Origin: Bifidobacterium italicum
GTDB taxonomy: Bacteria > Actinomycetota > Actinomycetes > Actinomycetales > Bifidobacteriaceae
Length of the DNA: 64,000 bases
Reading direction: 5' to 3'
NCBI RefSeq assembly: GCF_002286915.1
Contig: NZ_MVOG01000004.1
Coordinates: 62,001 to 126,000 of the forward strand
This document shows positions 51,421 through 59,962 of this stretch, one piece after another (position 1 is the first letter of the stretch; every line of letters starts with the position of its first letter). Under the pieces are notes generated by a model. It did no database searches, was not told the DNA's origin, and saw only the letters and a list, made by a program, of their open reading frames with translations. The position numbers were made by a program, and so were the translations under genes.

Positions 51421-53043
51421 ATGGAGGGCATGGATGCACGGAGCTATCTCGCCATAGATCTCAAGTCGTTCTACGCATCCGAGGAATGCGTGGAGCGCGG
51501 GCTCGATCCGCTCGACGCCAATCTGGTCGTCGCGGATCGCTCGCGCACGTCCAAAACGATCTGCCTCGCCGTCTCGCCATCGCTCAAGGCGTTGCTCGGC
51601 ATCGGCGGCCGTCCGCGGCTGTTCGAAATCGAGGAACGCATGCGCGACATCAACGAGCAACGGCGGCTGCGCGCGCCGGGACGCCGCTTCGCAGGTGCAT
51701 CGACGAGCGCGGCCGCGCTCGCGGCGGACCCGTCGCTCAAGGCGGAGGTCATCGTCGCGAAGCCGCGCATGGCGCATTATCTCGAAGCGAGCGCGCGCAT
51801 CTACGGCATCTATCTGCGCTATGCGGACGCGCGGGACATCCACGTCTACTCGATCGACGAGGTCTTCATCGACGCCACGTCGTATCTGGGATACTTCGGC
51901 TGCGACGCGCATGAACTCGCGCGGCGCATCGTCGCGGACATCATGCGCGAGACCGGCATCACAGCGACGGCAGGCATCGGCACGAACATGTATCTGGCGA
52001 AGGTTGCGATGGACGTCGTCGCCAAGCACATTCCGGAGGACGAGGACGGCGTGCGCATCGCGCGGCTCGACGAAATGGAATACCGGCGCGCGCTGTGGGC
52101 GCACCGGCCGCTCACCGACTTCTGGCGCATCGGGCCGGGCATGTCGCGCATGCTCGAACATCACGGGCTGCTGACGATGGGTGACGTCGCGCGCTGCTCG
52201 GTCGGCTCGCCGAACGACTACTACAACGAGGGGCTGCTCTACCGGCTGTTCGGCGTCAACGCGGAGCTGCTCATCGACCACGCATGGGGATGGGAGCCGT
52301 GCACGATCGCCGACATCAAGGCGTACCGTCCGCACGACTCGACGAGGAGCTGCGGGCAGGTGCTGCACGAGCCGTACGCGTACGCGCGGGCGCGCACGAT
52401 CGTGTTCGAGATGGCCAACGAGCTCGCCTACGACCTGCTTAGGCACGGCGAGATGACCGATCTGGTCACGCTCACCGTCAGCTACGACGCCACGAGCCTC
52501 GGCGGGGCACGCGGCGAGGGGTATGCGGGACCCGTCGTCGCCGACCGCTACGGAAGACGCGTGCCGAAAAGCGCGCACGGTTCGCATCGGATGGGCCGGG
52601 CGACGGCGAACGCGGCACGGCTGCGTGAAGCCTTCGCCGAGATCTTCGAGCGGACCGTCGACCCGGACCTGCTCGTGCGGTACGTCGCCGTGAGCGCGAC
52701 GAGGGTCGGCGGGGCGGATGCTGGCGGATCGGATGATGGTGGAATGGGCGAGCGGGGCCTCGATGGAGATGGAACGCTCGGCGGGAGATATGAGCAGCCG
52801 GATCTGTTTGCGGCTGTCGACGATGCGGATGGCGTGAGCGATGCCGGCGCAGATGATGGTGGTGACGTGCGTGGGGCGGACGACCGCGACGGCGACCGCG
52901 ATGCGCGCGAACTCGCCGTGCAGCGCGCGTTGCTTGGCATCAAGGGACGCTTCGGCGGCAACGCCGTGATCACCGGGCGCAACCTCGAGGACGGCGCGAC
53001 TGGTGTCGAACGCAACAGACAGATCGGAGGGCACGCCGCATGA
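51421..53043 (+). CDS. Y-family DNA polymerase (UmuC/ImpB type)
   Basis: 540 residues from the ATG at 51421; the ATG at 51430 is an alternative. Error-prone translesion polymerase. The catalytic acids are in YLAIDLKSFYASEECVERG and DIHVYSIDEVFIDATSYL. The helix-hairpin-helix region is FWRIGPGMSRMLEHHGLLTM. The little-finger domain runs from about 320, followed by a low-complexity Gly/Asp-rich tail (about 430-490). The start lies almost on the SOS box, so the mRNA may be leaderless, or the start may be the 51430 ATG just after GGAGGG. Overlaps the next gene by 4 nt. Confidence 0.9.
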   Translation: MEGMDARSYLAIDLKSFYASEECVERGLDPLDANLVVADRSRTSKTICLAVSPSLKALLGIGGRPRLFEIEERMRDINEQRRLRAPGRRFAGASTSAAALAADPSLKAEVIVAKPRMAHYLEASARIYGIYLRYADARDIHVYSIDEVFIDATSYLGYFGCDAHELARRIVADIMRETGITATAGIGTNMYLAKVAMDVVAKHIPEDEDGVRIARLDEMEYRRALWAHRPLTDFWRIGPGMSRMLEHHGLLTMGDVARCSVGSPNDYYNEGLLYRLFGVNAELLIDHAWGWEPCTIADIKAYRPHDSTRSCGQVLHEPYAYARARTIVFEMANELAYDLLRHGEMTDLVTLTVSYDATSLGGARGEGYAGPVVADRYGRRVPKSAHGSHRMGRATANAARLREAFAEIFERTVDPDLLVRYVAVSATRVGGADAGGSDDGGMGERGLDGDGTLGGRYEQPDLFAAVDDADGVSDAGADDGGDVRGADDRDGDRDARELAVQRALLGIKGRFGGNAVITGRNLEDGATGVERNRQIGGHAA

Positions 53044-53537
53044 GCCTCGAACGCACGCATCGCTACGACGACATCATCGACATGCCGCATCATCGTTCGC
53101 AAGTCCATGCACCGCTGTCGGCGGCGCAGCGGGCCGCGCAGTTCATGCCTTTCGCGGCCCTCGCTGGATACGAGGAGATCGTCGAGGATGCTGCGCGCCC
53201 GCGCGTGCGACGCATCGAACTGGGGCAGGACGCGCGCGAGGAGCTCGATCGGCGTCTCGCCGCGCTGCTCGCGCGCTTCGACGATGCGCCGCGCGTCGCA
53301 GTGACGTACTTCGTGCCTGAGGATGGCGGGAGCCGGCATCGTGGTGGAGGTCAGCATGGCGGAATCAATGGTGGAATCAACAGCGAAGTCGACGAGGAAT
53401 TCGGCACGTATGTGACGGTGCGCGGCGCGGTGACGCGCTATGACGGGACGGCGCGCCGGCTGCTGATCGTGGATGAACACGGCGCGGTGTGCGTCGTACC
53501 GTGGGCGGACATCGTGCGCATTGTCGTCGACGGATGA
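53040..53537 (+). CDS. YolD-like partner of the Y-family polymerase
   Basis: 165 residues; starts within the polymerase stop (ATGA). YDDIIDMPHHRSQVHAPLSA, then AQRAAQFMPFAALAGYEEIV, matches the YolD-like proteins that are encoded beside UmuC-type polymerases in Gram-positive bacteria. A Gly/His-rich linker lies at about 98-112 and a beta-rich C-terminus follows (VVPWADIVRIV). Presumably it modulates the polymerase during SOS. Expression should follow LexA control through the shared operon. Confidence 0.85.
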   Translation: MSLERTHRYDDIIDMPHHRSQVHAPLSAAQRAAQFMPFAALAGYEEIVEDAARPRVRRIELGQDAREELDRRLAALLARFDDAPRVAVTYFVPEDGGSRHRGGGQHGGINGGINSEVDEEFGTYVTVRGAVTRYDGTARRLLIVDEHGAVCVVPWADIVRIVVDG

Positions 53538-53834
53538 GGGCGGCGGTGTCGGCGGATGCAATCGGTGGATGAACTCGGCGCATGAAAGTGGTGTGCGCGG
53601 CGTGAAGGTGGATGCGCGAAGCGTGAAGGTCGCGCGTGAAGCGTGAAAATTGTGTCGAAAAACATCGTGAAACAGTCGTAGTGGCCGACGTTGTCATCGT
53701 CTGATTTGTTAGGATGGAAGATAAGTTGAGACCATCGTTCTGCAAACGATGGATGCGCGACGGACACCGGTCGCATGTCGGTCGCGCGCAAGGAGGACGG
53801 CGCCACCCGCCGTCGCCGAGGTCAAGGAGTTCGG
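53538..53834. other. Intergenic region with short repeats and a hairpin
   Basis: 297 nt. It begins with echoes of GCGTGAAGGT and GCGTGAAG. CCATCGTT and AACGATGG (53731-53751) form an 8-bp hairpin. The promoter for the next gene lies somewhere here; TTGTTAGGAT near 53706 could be part of it. No gene supported. Confidence 0.4.
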
Positions 53835-54476
53835 ATGGAAACCACGGAACCGCAGCAGACGGAATCGAAGCAGCCGATGTTGAAGAAGAAGATCTGGATC
53901 ATCGCCGTTGTTGGCGTCGTCGCCGCCGCGCTCGTCGCCGTTGGCGTCATCGTCGCGCTGCGCCTCAACGCGAAGGGGGACGCGGTGGCCGAGGCCAAGC
54001 CGGCCGCATCCGCGTCGCAGAGCGCGGCATCGGGGGACGAGGACGGCGAGAAGAAGAAGGTCACGCCATCGACGACCGATCCGGAACAGGTCATGAAGAA
54101 CTACGAGGAGTTCATGACGAAATATGCGTACTACGCGAAGCTGCTCAACAGCCAGGACGGCCTGCCGGCGGACGAGGTGGACGGCTACATCGAATGGAAC
54201 AGCCAGATGGAGGACATCCTCGCGCAGTTTGAGGCGGTCCAGGACACGGAACTCACCCCCGAGCAGAAGAAGGAGTTCGACGCGATGCTCGACCGTGTCG
54301 ATGACATGATGGTTGAGGCCACCGGTTCGGAACTTGTGCGCACGCCGCGCACGGCCGAGGAGGCGGAAAAGCTCGCCGAGGAACGCAAGAAGGCCGCCGA
54401 GGAGTCGAGGAAGGCGCTGACTGGAGGCTCCGGCTCGAGCGACGATGAGTCGGGATCGTCGTCGCAGACGAAGTGA
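53835..54476 (+). CDS. Membrane-anchored extracytoplasmic coiled-coil protein
   Basis: 213 residues from the ATG at 53835 with AAGGAG 6 nt upstream. A single membrane helix (WIIAVVGVVAAALVAVGVIV) near residues 21-42 follows a short cytoplasmic start. The outside part is Ala/Glu/Lys-rich. EVDGYIEWNSQMEDILAQFE and AEEAEKLAEERKKAAEESRK should form helices or coiled coil. The C-terminus is a Gly/Ser tail. No family recognised. It is followed 73 nt later by the DUF697 GTPase gene. Confidence 0.8.
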   Translation: METTEPQQTESKQPMLKKKIWIIAVVGVVAAALVAVGVIVALRLNAKGDAVAEAKPAASASQSAASGDEDGEKKKVTPSTTDPEQVMKNYEEFMTKYAYYAKLLNSQDGLPADEVDGYIEWNSQMEDILAQFEAVQDTELTPEQKKEFDAMLDRVDDMMVEATGSELVRTPRTAEEAEKLAEERKKAAEESRKALTGGSGSSDDESGSSSQTK

Positions 54477-54549
54477 GGGCGTAGGCCGACGCATATCGCC
54501 GGAGCGGCCGCCATGGCGCAACCGCGCCGGATGCGGCTAAGATGGCGGC

Positions 54550-55770
54550 ATGGCATACGATAATGGCAAGACGGACGGCGCGCGGCCCATGCCGCCGTCG
54601 CGGCAGCTGGCTCCCAAAGGCAATGTGCTCGTGCTGGGCAACTCGGGCGTCGGCAAATCGACGCTCATCAACGCCGTCATCGGCGACGACGTCGCGAAGA
54701 CGAGCTTCGGCACAAGCGGCACGACCAAGGAGCTCTCGATCTACGAAAGCCCGTCGGTGCCGTTCCGCGTCATCGACTCGATCGGCTTCGAGCCGTCGCC
54801 AATCGCGGCTTTGCGCGCCGTGCACGCGGTGCGCGCATGGTCGCGGGCGAGCGCGAAGGAAGGCAACGAGAACACGCGCATCAACGTGATCTGGTTCTGC
54901 GTGGACGGCACGGCGGCGAAGCTGTTCCGTGAGACAATCCGCAATCTGGCGAACGCGGTGCGGATGTGGAAGTCGGTGCCGATCGTCGCCGTCGTCACGA
55001 AATCGTATTCGCAGCCGGACCGCGAACGCAACGTCGCGATGGTGCGGGAGGCTTTCCACGGCACGCGCATCGAGCACAACCTGCGCGCGATTGTGCCGGT
55101 CGTCGCGCAGACCTACGTCATCAACGACACGGCGTTCGCGGCGCCGGAGGGTGTCGCCGACCTCATCGACGCGACGATGGAGGCGATGCCCGACGGGCTT
55201 CGCGGCGGCGCGCACGACCTGCAGCAGTTCAAACTGACGCGCAAGCGCATGCTCGCGCAAGGTCTGATCGGCGCATGCGTCGCGGCCGGCGCCACGGTGG
55301 GCGCCGTGCCGATCCCGATCGCCGACACGCTCGTATTGTCCCCGCTGGAACTCGCCGAGCTGAACGGCCTGGCGCGCCTGTACGGCATCGACAAGGACGA
55401 GGATTCGAAACGGCTTTTGGACGAGGTGGTGCAGGTGGGCGCCGCAAGCGTCGTAGCGCATTCGGCGATCAGCGCGATCAAGGCGATTCCTGGAATCGAT
55501 CTCGCGGCGAGCGTCGTCAACGCGATCGTCGCCGCGAGCATCATCGCCGCGCTCGGCGAGGGCGCCGTCGCTATGTTCGAACAGATCTACACCGGCAAAC
55601 GCAGCGTGCATGACCTCGGCTGGGCGCGCCATCTGATGGAGGAGCAGTTCGGCGAGGGGTTCCTCGGCAAGGTCAATGGCATCACCGTGGCCGCGCAGGC
55701 CGGCGGCAAGGACATGCGGCAGATGATCATTGAACTCGTCAAGGCCGCCTTCTTCGGCCGTGGAAAGTGA
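54550..55770 (+). CDS. GTPase with C-terminal DUF697 domain
   Basis: 406 residues. The G-domain has G1 VLGNSGVGKSTLINAVIGDD, G2-like TSGTTKELS and G3 VIDSIGFE. A poor G4, VVTKSY, replaces NKxD, so nucleotide specificity may be altered. The C-terminal part (about 225-400) is a DUF697-like hydrophobic domain (GACVAAGATVGAVPIPIADT, SVVNAIVAASIIAALGEGAV), probably membrane-associated. Similar to proteins annotated as 50S-ribosome-binding-like or dynamin-like GTPases. Cellular role unknown. Confidence 0.85.
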   Translation: MAYDNGKTDGARPMPPSRQLAPKGNVLVLGNSGVGKSTLINAVIGDDVAKTSFGTSGTTKELSIYESPSVPFRVIDSIGFEPSPIAALRAVHAVRAWSRASAKEGNENTRINVIWFCVDGTAAKLFRETIRNLANAVRMWKSVPIVAVVTKSYSQPDRERNVAMVREAFHGTRIEHNLRAIVPVVAQTYVINDTAFAAPEGVADLIDATMEAMPDGLRGGAHDLQQFKLTRKRMLAQGLIGACVAAGATVGAVPIPIADTLVLSPLELAELNGLARLYGIDKDEDSKRLLDEVVQVGAASVVAHSAISAIKAIPGIDLAASVVNAIVAASIIAALGEGAVAMFEQIYTGKRSVHDLGWARHLMEEQFGEGFLGKVNGITVAAQAGGKDMRQMIIELVKAAFFGRGK

Positions 55771-55957
55771 ATGGGCAGACGAAATACATTACTTGTTTTC
55801 TGTATTCTATATAAAAGTACTATGAATAGCATACCGTCATTTTGAATGTTGAATTATTAATTTGTTAAATGATGTGTCACATCAGGTATGCTGCAGGTCA
55901 TGGCGAGCAGATAGACTATGCCTACCAATGGTGACGAGAAAGTGTTAGTGAAGAGGG

Positions 55958-56641
55958 ATGGGGCGTATGTCTGGGATGAAGCCGAGTATAACCGCTCAAC
56001 ATGTTTTCCCATATTCCATGAGTAAAATGTTTGAAGCGATAAGACAGACGTTGGAGTTTAATGCATCGTATGATCTTGTGGAGGAGCGGAGTGATCAGGC
56101 TCTTTTCCTTTTTTGTATCCCACAATGTGAAGATACCCTATATGCGTATGTAGTCAGTCTTGGTGATAGTAGAACTAGAGTCGATATATGCGTTCCTCCG
56201 AGTGTGCATGATTCAATTCATGTATGTGATATACTGTATAAGAATATTCTAGAGCAGGCGGTTGCGATAAGCTCATTCAATAAACAAGATAATTTATTTT
56301 ATCGATTGAACTATTTGTTCAGAAGAGCTATGAGAGGTTTCGGAATCAAAGATGCGAGACCAATTAATAATATCGTATACTATGCATTAATTGCTAATGG
56401 TATAGTCTTGGTTTTGGGAATTGCTCTGATATTTGATCGTGAGTCGGATGAAAAGTTGTCCGTTCTACTATTTTTAATTGCGTTGATGTGGTGTGTCTCT
56501 ATTGCTGCTTTTGTGGCCACTGGGCCAAGTGCAAAACAATCAGGTCGAAGATATGCAATCCTAAGTATAGTATTTAGTTTCATTGTTACGATTATTTTAA
56601 TCGAATTGATTAAATATGCGAAGAGTGAATATTTATTCTAA
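55958..56641 (+). CDS. Uncharacterised two-to-three-helix membrane protein, AT-rich
   Basis: 227 residues; several close in-frame ATGs. The N-terminal 130 residues look like a soluble alpha/beta domain (FPYSMSKMFEAIRQTLEF, then SLGDSRTRVDICVP). Three hydrophobic helices follow from about 140 (IVYYALIANGIVLVLGIALI, VLLFLIALMWCVSIAAFVAT, AILSIVFSFIVTIILIELIK). Codon use is strongly AT-rich, unlike both flanks, so it was probably acquired. Next gene begins 14 nt later. No family recognised. Confidence 0.75.
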   Translation: MGRMSGMKPSITAQHVFPYSMSKMFEAIRQTLEFNASYDLVEERSDQALFLFCIPQCEDTLYAYVVSLGDSRTRVDICVPPSVHDSIHVCDILYKNILEQAVAISSFNKQDNLFYRLNYLFRRAMRGFGIKDARPINNIVYYALIANGIVLVLGIALIFDRESDEKLSVLLFLIALMWCVSIAAFVATGPSAKQSGRRYAILSIVFSFIVTIILIELIKYAKSEYLF

Positions 56642-56655
56642 AAGGATTGATGTAA

Positions 56656-57531
56656 ATGAAAAAGAAATGTCCTATTGCTTCCAACGAATCAATCCTGCGC
56701 GATGAGATTGATGTTTTGTGGAGTTGCGGCGCAGAGCGGGATAAAGAAGTCGGTGGCCTCGTTGTAACCGATCAAAGGATTATACTTTGTAAAAAAGTTG
56801 TTAGAATGTTCCGAAAAGATAAAATCGAATATATCTCTATATTAGTATCTGATGCATCAAAGGTCAATATTGTGCGTTATCCCCGAAGAAGGTTGTTGGG
56901 TGAGTCGCAGCGGGGAGAGATTCAGATTATTGCAAGTGGTCAAGTTTATGATATTGCATTTATCGATGATGAGGAATTTAGAGTAGTTACAAATAATATA
57001 TATCATATGATTACTGGTAAATATGATGATATTGTGGAAGCGCCACAAACTTTCGGTGATAAGATCGTTGCGGCTGTGGGCGGGGCGACTGGACTCTTCT
57101 TTGAATCAATCTCCTCTCAAGCTACGGTGAGTGACAAGAAGATTGAACGCAATGAAGTTGATGGGAGTGTGGGGTCTCGGGATGGGGTCGCGTCCAAAAG
57201 GAATGCGGCGCCGAGCGCAGAAGGGAGGTCTACGCAAAGGAGGGGCTCTCGTCCGAGGTCCGCATCGCATGGTTCCAATGCTGCGGCGATTGAACGCGAG
57301 GATTCGTCGGAAGTGACCGGTGCGAGGGCTGGGGGTGCGCGACGTGATGCTGTGAAATCGGACAGGCATACTGACCGCGATGCTGCCGGATCTCGTCGTA
57401 GGCGTGCTGATGAGGCCCGGTCTGCGAACCGGGTAGTGGTTCAGTGTCAAACATGTGGAGCCAAATGTGCGGGAGTGAGTGGTCGCACGGTACGATGTGA
57501 GTACTGCGATAATCCAGTGCAGCTGCGGTAG
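56656..57531 (+). CDS. PH-like domain protein with C-terminal zinc ribbon
   Basis: 291 residues. Residues about 15-120 look like a bacterial PH-like fold (EVGGLVVTDQRIILCKKVVR, then QRGEIQIIASGQVYDIAFID). A long basic Ser/Arg-rich linker (about 165-260) follows, and then a zinc ribbon with two CxxC pairs: VQCQTCGAKCAGVSGRTVRC and EYCDN. The 5' half is AT-rich and the linker and zinc ribbon GC-rich, so the gene is mosaic. Such zinc ribbon/PH layouts recur next to SPFH genes, as here. Likely a membrane-associated scaffold or sensor. Confidence 0.7.
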   Translation: MKKKCPIASNESILRDEIDVLWSCGAERDKEVGGLVVTDQRIILCKKVVRMFRKDKIEYISILVSDASKVNIVRYPRRRLLGESQRGEIQIIASGQVYDIAFIDDEEFRVVTNNIYHMITGKYDDIVEAPQTFGDKIVAAVGGATGLFFESISSQATVSDKKIERNEVDGSVGSRDGVASKRNAAPSAEGRSTQRRGSRPRSASHGSNAAAIEREDSSEVTGARAGGARRDAVKSDRHTDRDAAGSRRRRADEARSANRVVVQCQTCGAKCAGVSGRTVRCEYCDNPVQLR

Positions 57532-57561
57532 ACCAGTTGCGATAGGTGAGGAGAAGTCGTT

Positions 57562-58776
57562 ATGGCTTTGATAAAAGCCTTTGAGGGAGCGCTCAAGGGA
57601 ACTTTTGCTGATTTGTGGCTCGATATCATAACATGCGATGGTTTTGATGAGCATACAATCCTGCAGCCTGGAAAGTATATAGAGAAAAATAAAGGGAGAG
57701 GTGAGAATACCAAGCATTCTGAGGCCTTTATATCGAATGGCTCGCATATATATGTACCGGAAAATACTGCTGCATTTATATTTGATCAGTCTGGAATCGA
57801 ATACGTCGTGACTCAAGCCGGTGGTTATGAGTATCGCTCGGTAGGTACGGAAAGTATATTTGCTGGCGATGGAATAGGTGCCTCCATATTTAGACAAATT
57901 GGAGAAAGATTCAAATTTGGTGGGGAACCTGTTGCGAACAAACGCATTGTATTTGTCAATCTCCGCGAAATTAGAGGTATTAAGTTTGGCACTTCGTCTC
58001 CTCTGATTTATCATGATAAGTTTTATGAAGCTGACCTTGAAATTAGAGCGCGGGGAAAAATCTCGATTCAGGTTACTGACCCTTCTATGTTTATACGTAA
58101 ATTCGTGCCTGCAAATGTTGGGTATATGACTTTTGATAACCCTGACGCAAAATCGCAATTAATTGCTGAGTTCATGCAATCATTCTCGGTAGCCTTGAAT
58201 TCCCTCTCGAAAGATTATCGCATTTCGGAAGTTCCAGGTAAGTCCAACGCAGTGCAGGAAGCGATTATGCATGACGCGGCGAATGCCGGTACGTGGGAGT
58301 CGCGTTTCGGTATCCATCTGGCGGGTATCGGCATCGAGAGCATCGAGTTCACGCCGGAGTCGCGTGAGTTGGTCAAGCAGTATGCGGCGAACCGCATGAA
58401 CGTGACGGCGTATGAGAACGTCTCGCAGCAGGCGTCGAACATCGCGGCGCAGCAGAAGATCGCTCAGGGTGTGCAGGAGAACGGCTTCGGGGACATGGGC
58501 GGCATGATGCTCGGCGTCGGCTTCGCGCAGGGCGTCAACCCGATGACCGGGGCGATGCCCGGGCAGCAGATGGGGCAGCCCGTCAATTCGGCGAACGCCG
58601 CGGTGACGCCGTCGACCGCGCAGTCCGACGCGGCTGCGCAGAACGGTTCCGCGCAGCCGTCGATGTCGCTGTCCGATCAGATGGAGGCGCTGAAGAATCT
58701 CAAGGAACTGCTGGACGCCGGCATCCTTACGCAGGAGGAGTTCAACCTCAAGAAGCGGCAGATTCTGGGATTGTAG
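57562..58776 (+). CDS. SPFH/band-7 protein with SHOCT tail (YdjI-like)
   Basis: 404 residues, ribosome-binding site AGGTGAGGAG. The SPFH domain (about 45-250) includes EAFISNGSHIYVPENTAAFI and IEYVVTQAGGYEYRS. A helical region of about 250-310 (VTAYENVSQQASNIAAQQKI) and a Gly/Met/Gln/Ala linker lead to a SHOCT domain (DQMEALKNLKELLDAGILTQ, then EEFNLKKRQIL). YdjI-type relatives are linked to PspA-like membrane-stress modules and are sometimes misnamed virion core proteins. DNA composition shifts abruptly from AT-rich to GC-rich near 58240, inside the SPFH domain. Confidence 0.85.
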   Translation: MALIKAFEGALKGTFADLWLDIITCDGFDEHTILQPGKYIEKNKGRGENTKHSEAFISNGSHIYVPENTAAFIFDQSGIEYVVTQAGGYEYRSVGTESIFAGDGIGASIFRQIGERFKFGGEPVANKRIVFVNLREIRGIKFGTSSPLIYHDKFYEADLEIRARGKISIQVTDPSMFIRKFVPANVGYMTFDNPDAKSQLIAEFMQSFSVALNSLSKDYRISEVPGKSNAVQEAIMHDAANAGTWESRFGIHLAGIGIESIEFTPESRELVKQYAANRMNVTAYENVSQQASNIAAQQKIAQGVQENGFGDMGGMMLGVGFAQGVNPMTGAMPGQQMGQPVNSANAAVTPSTAQSDAAAQNGSAQPSMSLSDQMEALKNLKELLDAGILTQEEFNLKKRQILGL

Positions 58777-58811
58777 TCTTCACGGGAATTGGAAATCAAA
58801 GGAAAGGGGAC

Positions 58812-59333
58812 ATGATGTCCAATCAGACCACTGTCAGGAATCTGACGATTCCGAAGATCATCGCAATCGTGGGCAACGCGCTCATGCTGTTGTGCATCTT
58901 CCTGCCATACGCTTCGGCGCCGAAGGATTCGCCGTACCGGGAATTCGCCGATGAGACGATCGACGGCGTGCGCGCCGGCGAACTGGCCGATCCGTCATTG
59001 TTCAAGTTCGTGACGCTCTACAACAAGCTCAAAAACGACGTCGCCGGCGGCTCCGAGGTCGCGACGATCATCATGGTGATGGTCATCGCCATCGCCGTCG
59101 CCGCGATCCTCGCACTGATCTTCGCGTGCGTCTCGAAGGGTATTCCGGCGCTGGTGTTCAGCGTCGTTGGATTCATCCTGTTCCTCGTGCTGAACTGGGA
59201 CTTCAGCGAGCGCGGTGTCATCTCCTCGGACAATTACGGTTGGGGCTTCGGCTACTACCTGTTCTTCCTCGCCGCGATCGTCGCCGTCATCGGTGCGATC
59301 TGGATGATTGCAGCCAAGCGCCAGTCCAAGTAA
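58812..59333 (+). CDS. Four-helix membrane protein of the SPFH cluster
   Basis: 173 residues (172 if the second ATG at 58815 is used), ribosome-binding site AAAGGAAAGGGG. Four hydrophobic segments: IIAIVGNALMLLCIFLPYAS, ATIIMVMVIAIAVAAILALI, IPALVFSVVGFILFLVLNWD and YYLFFLAAIVAVIGAIWMIA. An extracellular loop lies between helices 1 and 2. GC-rich, unlike the upstream islet genes. Follows the SPFH gene by 35 nt, then a strong terminator. No family recognised. Confidence 0.8.
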   Translation: MMSNQTTVRNLTIPKIIAIVGNALMLLCIFLPYASAPKDSPYREFADETIDGVRAGELADPSLFKFVTLYNKLKNDVAGGSEVATIIMVMVIAIAVAAILALIFACVSKGIPALVFSVVGFILFLVLNWDFSERGVISSDNYGWGFGYYLFFLAAIVAVIGAIWMIAAKRQSK

Positions 59334-59349
59334 TCCGACGGCGGATTCC

Positions 59350-59393
59350 GAACGCGGGGGCGCGCATCCGGTTGGGTGCGCGCCCCCGCGTTC
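59350..59393 (+). terminator. 17-bp hairpin after the SPFH cluster
   Basis: GAACGCGGGGGCGCGCA (59350-59366) pairs perfectly with TGCGCGCCCCCGCGTTC (59377-59393), 17 nt after the membrane-protein stop. GTTGTG follows. Confidence 0.8.
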
Positions 59394-59962
59394 GTTGTGA
59401 AAGGCAAGGAGGAGGGCGGTCGGGGCGCATAGCCGGCGCGGAATGGTGCTTGGGCATGAATTCGGCGGCATCGATTCATGTCGCCTGCCGAACCAGCCAA
59501 GGTCGGACGCATATCTCGGTGATTCATATGAGAAAACGAGATATGCGCCGCAGGGAAGGAGGCTATCTCGGCTTGGATCATCGTATGCGCACATATTTGC
59601 ACATGATTGGCGGTTATGTGCACATATTGTCTCAGATCCGCATACAACCGTTCATTCTGTCCATGCGCATTCCCGCTGGATGCCACCGTGGCCGCACAGC
59701 TCGGTTGTTTAGGCAAACAATCGAGCTATGCGGTTGGGGGGTTGCGGTTGGGCGGTTGATTCATCGTCATGGAACGATGGCGGATGGGTGTTGTGGCCCT
59801 ATCTGCGATTTTGGGGTGGGGCTTCCGGAGATCAAGCGCGTAAATGTGCTGTTATTTCGCATTTATTCGCATATGGTAGCTTTAGAAGCTGCTGGAGCCG
59901 GCGTCTTCGAGAATGACCACCCCAAAATCGCAGATAGGGTCTCGATGGCGCGGAGAGGACGC
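59394..59962. other. Long intergenic region rich in inverted repeats
   Basis: 570 nt with no credible gene and lower GC than its flanks. GCATATCTCG/CGAGATATGC (59509-59518, 59537-59546) and TGCACAT/ATGTGCA (59598-59604, 59616-59622) are inverted pairs. A 23-bp perfect inverted repeat is listed separately. It may hold regulatory sites, a small RNA or a decayed mobile element. Confidence 0.55.
59797..59939. repeat. 23-bp perfect inverted repeat around a 97-bp core
   Basis: Arms 59797-59819 (starting CCCTATCTGCGATTTTGG) and 59917-59939 are perfect reverse complements. The core has TTATTTCGCATTTATTCGCA. The 143-nt unit could be a non-autonomous element (MITE) or a paired protein-binding site. 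No target-site duplication is evident. Confidence 0.75.

Noticed and set aside
57106-58158. 350-residue minus-strand open frame opposite the SPFH and zinc-ribbon genes
   Set aside because: Antisense to genes with clear domains and ribosome-binding sites; no recognisable features.
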